NCBI GenBank assembly: GCA_903898675.1
Contig: CAIUGM010000005.1
Coordinates: 62,001 to 126,000, forward strand
Direction: 5' to 3'
DNA from: an uncultured Verrucomicrobiota bacterium
GTDB lineage: Bacteria > Verrucomicrobiota > Verrucomicrobiia > Opitutales > Opitutaceae
Length of the DNA stretch: 64,000 nt
The notes below the pieces were generated by a model. The model did not search any database. It was not told the DNA's origin and was given only the letters and a program-made list of their open reading frames with translations. Shown piece by piece: positions 61,076-64,000 of the stretch (position 1 is its first letter; each line of letters starts with the position of its first letter). Both the position numbers and the translations under genes were made by a program.

Positions 61076-64000
61076 GCCGCTTGGCTTTGACCGGCGGCGC
61101 GCGATCGGACCAGAAAAAAGCATCCGACGGCCAACCCCGCCGCGCCCGCCGCGCTGAGGAAAAGCGCGGTCGTGAAATACTGCGGCCAGTAGGCGAACTT
61201 GATTTCATAGCGCCCTGCCGCCGGGATCACCACGCCCTTGAAGGCATGGTTGACGCGGAAATAGGGGGCGGGTTGGCCGTTCAGCGTGACCTGGAAGTCC
61301 TCGGCGTAGTACGCCTCGGTGAGCACCGCGACCCCCGGCTGGGGGGCGTTAATCACGAACGACGTGTTGTTGGCCGTCAGCTGGTAATTCGTGGCGGCGC
61401 GAATCACGCGGCCACCGGGCGTGGCCGTCGCGACCGCCGGGGCAATCTCGTTGGCTTGCACGGCCGCAAAGGGGCGGCCGTCGCCGGTGCGGACCAGCCG
61501 GGCAAAATCATCCACCGTGGCGTACGTCCCCAGCTCCGTGGTGAAAAATGCCCGCGGCCAGGCCCCGGGGCTGGCATAGACATCGAGATCATATTGCCCG
61601 ACCAGTTGCAGGCCGGCGATGGTGCGCGGCGCCGGCGTGTGGGTCGCGATGGAATGGGTCACATTCAGCAGGTTGTACGCCGCGAGCGTGTGCGGCGCCT
61701 CCGCTTCAGCCGTCGACCAGTCCCAGATCCAGACGCGTTTCAGGTCAAACGCCTCGGCGAGTTCCTGATAATACCGGCTGCGCACGGCATCCACGCCATA
61801 CAAACCTTCCCAGTGCACGGCCGTGTTGTAGGAGGGGTAAAGGTTGGCGTCCCAGCCCAGCACCCGGCCGGGTTCGGTTTGCGCGTGATTGATCGCCGCG
61901 ACCGCGGGCGAGGCGGCGTGCAGGTCGAACCGCCAGCCCGGGACAAACGCGTAGTGATTGAAAAATGTTTCCCCGTACTGGCTGTGCCGCCAGAGCAACA
62001 TGGGCAAGCCGAGGCCCAGCCCGACCAAAAGCGCGCCCGGCCGGAGCGTGGATTGCAGCGCCCATCTGGCTCCGACCAGAAGGCTGAGGCCGGCCAGCGT
62101 GAGCGCCGGGACGTAACCCGTGAAGAAGGGACTGAAGGCTCGCCCGGGCAGACCCAGAAAAAACGCGGCCGCCAGCACGGCTCCGAACATGGTGAGCAGC
62201 CCGACCTGGCGCCACCAACCGGGCTTCCGGATGGATTCAATCGCGTCACGAAAACCGCAGCCCGCCAGCAGCGCGAGCAGGATCAGAAGCACGGACGAGA
62301 AGGTATTGCCGACATGCACGATGTTGCCGACGAACGGAATCTTCACGATCACCGCCGACGGGATCAGCCCGAAGGCCAGGGCGAAGGGCGGCAAGGCGGC
62401 GAGGAAGAGGGCGCGGCCCGCCCGGTCGGAGCGCCACAACCGGGGCGCGACCAGCCACCAAAGCACGCCGGTCAGGAAGAGAAAATTCAGGGCCGGGGCG
62501 AGGACGGTTTCGTCGTCGGTGATCTGCCGGTAAAAAATGTCATCAAAGAAACCGATGAAGTCCCGCAGCGGCAGCGGCACCGCCACCGGCACATCGTAGC
62601 CGGTGTAGGAGTGCCGCCAGGAAACCAGAAAGGACATCCAGCCCGGCGCGGTCAGCAGGATGAAGGCGCCGCCGGCCGCGGTGGCGAGCAGCAGCTGCCG
62701 CAGGCGACGACCAGGCGCCGGCGGGGACAGCGCGAGCAAGACCACGCCGGCCAGGTTGAGGCAGGCCATCAGCATGTACGCTTCCTTCATCGTTCCGCTG
62801 GTCATGACCACCCAGTTGGCCGCCACGAGTGCGCCCAGCCAGCCGGCCTCGCCGCGGGGGGACTTAGCCTGCAGCAAACCGGTCCAGGCCCAGAGGATCC
62901 ACGGCGAGTAGCAGACACTGAAATTTGCCGGATGCAGCAGGCGGTAGGTGAAGAAGGCCACGAAGCCGCCGCCGACCGTGACCAGCAGGGCCGAACCAAA
63001 ATGCCGCGTCAGGTGCCAGGCGGTCAGGCCGAGCCCCGCCGCCAGCAGCCAGTGGGCGAGGACGAAGCGGATATCCCACGCCCAGGCGGCACCGTCGGCC
63101 GCGATGGTGATGAAATTGAACGGATCGCCGAACATCGACTGCCCCTGGCCGAGCAACGGTTCGCCGCCGAGCGAGTAGCGGTTCCACAGGGGTAGCTCTC
63201 CATCCAGCAGCGCGGCGCGCTGCACCATCGGGTAGTAGAGATGCTGGAACAGCAACGCTCCCGTGTCCGACCGCATCATATTGGTGTACGGGTGTTCCTT
63301 GCCGCCCGGCAGCGTCGGCTGGTGGCCGTACAGCATGAAGGCGCCGTTCTCCGGCGAGGCAAAACTCCGGCCCTGGAACAGCACGGGATGGCATTGGATG
63401 GCGACCACCACGGCGCCCACCAGCGCGATCGAGGTCCGGGGCCGCGCCTGCAGCCAGCCGCCCAGCCGGGCGGCGAGGCGCAGCAGGGGCCGGGCGACCA
63501 ACGGGCAGCCGAGCAGGAGTCCGAGGAGAAAAACGGGCAGGGCGACCGGCAGGCCCAGTGCGAGCCAGATCCGGGGTGTGCCCGCCAGCTGGATGGGGGC
63601 GGGAGATTTCAGCTCCAGGATGGAGTCGCGGGAATCCGGCGTGGTTTCCACATAGACCTCGTCGCCCGCCGGCTCCAGCCGCGCGATTTCCTGGCGCGCC
63701 TTGAAGTCGGCCGGGCTGAACGTGTGCACCACCCGGCCGCGGGTATCCACGATCTGGGCGTGGGAGAAGTGGAACGAGCCGACGCCGTCGGTCGGGTCCA
63801 GGCGCAGCGCCTTGATGTCGCCCATCGGCATCATGTAGCGGTAAACCACCGGCGCCGGTTCGATGCGCAGCGGCTGGCGGGAGGAATCGCTTTCGTTGAA
63901 GCCCCGGCCCAGGTCCCAAAACAGCTGGGTGTAACCGGGCGCCGTGGCGGTGAGGGTGATGTCGAAGAAGTAGTAGTCGCGCCGCTCGACTCCGGTGGTC
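61072..64000 (-). CDS. YfhO-like polytopic membrane protein, N-terminally cut by the window edge
   Basis: At least 975 residues; the frame is open to base 64000 without a start, so the 5' end is outside. In-window sequence upstream of the GTG at 63849 (FFDITLTATAPGYTQLFWDL, then GRGFNESDSSRQPL) is a periplasmic beta domain, so that GTG is not the true start. Residues after it hold about 12 membrane helices, then a soluble region, and a last helix (FTTALFLSAAGAAGLAVGCFFL). This matches YfhO-type proteins, proposed to glycosylate lipids or teichoic-like polymers. Its stop overlaps the next GT2 start. Confidence 0.78.
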   Translation of the reverse strand, partial: TTGVERRDYYFFDITLTATAPGYTQLFWDLGRGFNESDSSRQPLRIEPAPVVYRYMMPMGDIKALRLDPTDGVGSFHFSHAQIVDTRGRVVHTFSPADFKARQEIARLEPAGDEVYVETTPDSRDSILELKSPAPIQLAGTPRIWLALGLPVALPVFLLGLLLGCPLVARPLLRLAARLGGWLQARPRTSIALVGAVVVAIQCHPVLFQGRSFASPENGAFMLYGHQPTLPGGKEHPYTNMMRSDTGALLFQHLYYPMVQRAALLDGELPLWNRYSLGGEPLLGQGQSMFGDPFNFITIAADGAAWAWDIRFVLAHWLLAAGLGLTAWHLTRHFGSALLVTVGGGFVAFFTYRLLHPANFSVCYSPWILWAWTGLLQAKSPRGEAGWLGALVAANWVVMTSGTMKEAYMLMACLNLAGVVLLALSPPAPGRRLRQLLLATAAGGAFILLTAPGWMSFLVSWRHSYTGYDVPVAVPLPLRDFIGFFDDIFYRQITDDETVLAPALNFLFLTGVLWWLVAPRLWRSDRAGRALFLAALPPFALAFGLIPSAVIVKIPFVGNIVHVGNTFSSVLLILLALLAGCGFRDAIESIRKPGWWRQVGLLTMFGAVLAAAFFLGLPGRAFSPFFTGYVPALTLAGLSLLVGARWALQSTLRPGALLVGLGLGLPMLLWRHSQYGETFFNHYAFVPGWRFDLHAASPAVAAINHAQTEPGRVLGWDANLYPSYNTAVHWEGLYGVDAVRSRYYQELAEAFDLKRVWIWDWSTAEAEAPHTLAAYNLLNVTHSIATHTPAPRTIAGLQLVGQYDLDVYASPGAWPRAFFTTELGTYATVDDFARLVRTGDGRPFAAVQANEIAPAVATATPGGRVIRAATNYQLTANNTSFVINAPQPGVAVLTEAYYAEDFQVTLNGQPAPYFRVNHAFKGVVIPAAGRYEIKFAYWPQYFTTALFLSAAGAAGLAVGCFFLVRSRAAGQSQAA

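Noticed and set aside
61057-63195. 712-codon frame antisense to the YfhO-like gene
   Set aside because: Arg/Gly/Gln-rich shadow without domain; the minus strand encodes a clear membrane protein with coupled downstream gene.
1-64000. tRNA, rRNA, transposase, integrase or phage genes
   Set aside because: None of the gaps is large enough or shows cloverleaf or rRNA sequence, and no coding frame has transposase, integrase or phage motifs.

Overview
The window is about 64 kb of high-GC, tightly packed chromosomal DNA from a Gram-negative bacterium. I infer Verrucomicrobiota, most likely Opitutaceae. The reasons are a 616-residue GreA with a huge N-terminal extension of the type known in Chlamydiae, MEP-pathway isoprenoid genes, several lipoprotein signals, and genes that mostly lack a clear Shine-Dalgarno. 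This placement is inference. No rRNA, tRNA, CRISPR array, transposase or phage gene was seen, and no gap between genes exceeds about 240 bases.

Positions 1-28,900 are mainly housekeeping: ispF (partial)-ispD, pyrF, ispE, ptsI, two transglutaminase-type proteins (one split by an in-frame amber codon), a two-gene TIR-like unit, an ArsR-methyltransferase fusion, greA, rsmB, an aspartic protease with an MFS exporter, then a minus-strand run (LOG-domain protein, purD, hypothetical, tyrosine phosphatase, glyA, mmcQ), an FKBP isomerase, threonine aldolase, aroK-queG and a thioesterase.

Positions 29,064-33,451 form a compact plus-strand lipid operon: ACP-dehydratase fusion, ketosynthase, SDR reductase and MGDG-synthase-like glycosyltransferase. 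A serine palmitoyltransferase-like enzyme lies at 36.4-37.6 kb. From 34 kb to the right edge lies a cell-surface polysaccharide region: many GT4 and GT2 glycosyltransferases, several large polytopic membrane proteins, methyltransferases, and an activated-rhamnose set (rfbA, rfbB and a plant/fungal-like NRS/ER epimerase-reductase that may stand in for rfbC and rfbD).

The most unusual signal is a family of intergenic elements built from tandem short words, mostly 7 bp long. In each, one arm reads on the plus strand and the other on the minus strand, facing inward. Each locus has its own word (TAAGNNN, GATTNNN, AGTTGAG, GACNNCNG, ACTAATGGAC and others). The elements fill the junctions between genes, often supply the stop codon of a neighbour, and in one case the start and first residues of purD. 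One TAAG element encloses a gene of the 23S rRNA intervening-sequence protein (four-helix-bundle) family. This suggests an IVS-like element with many empty derivatives nearby.
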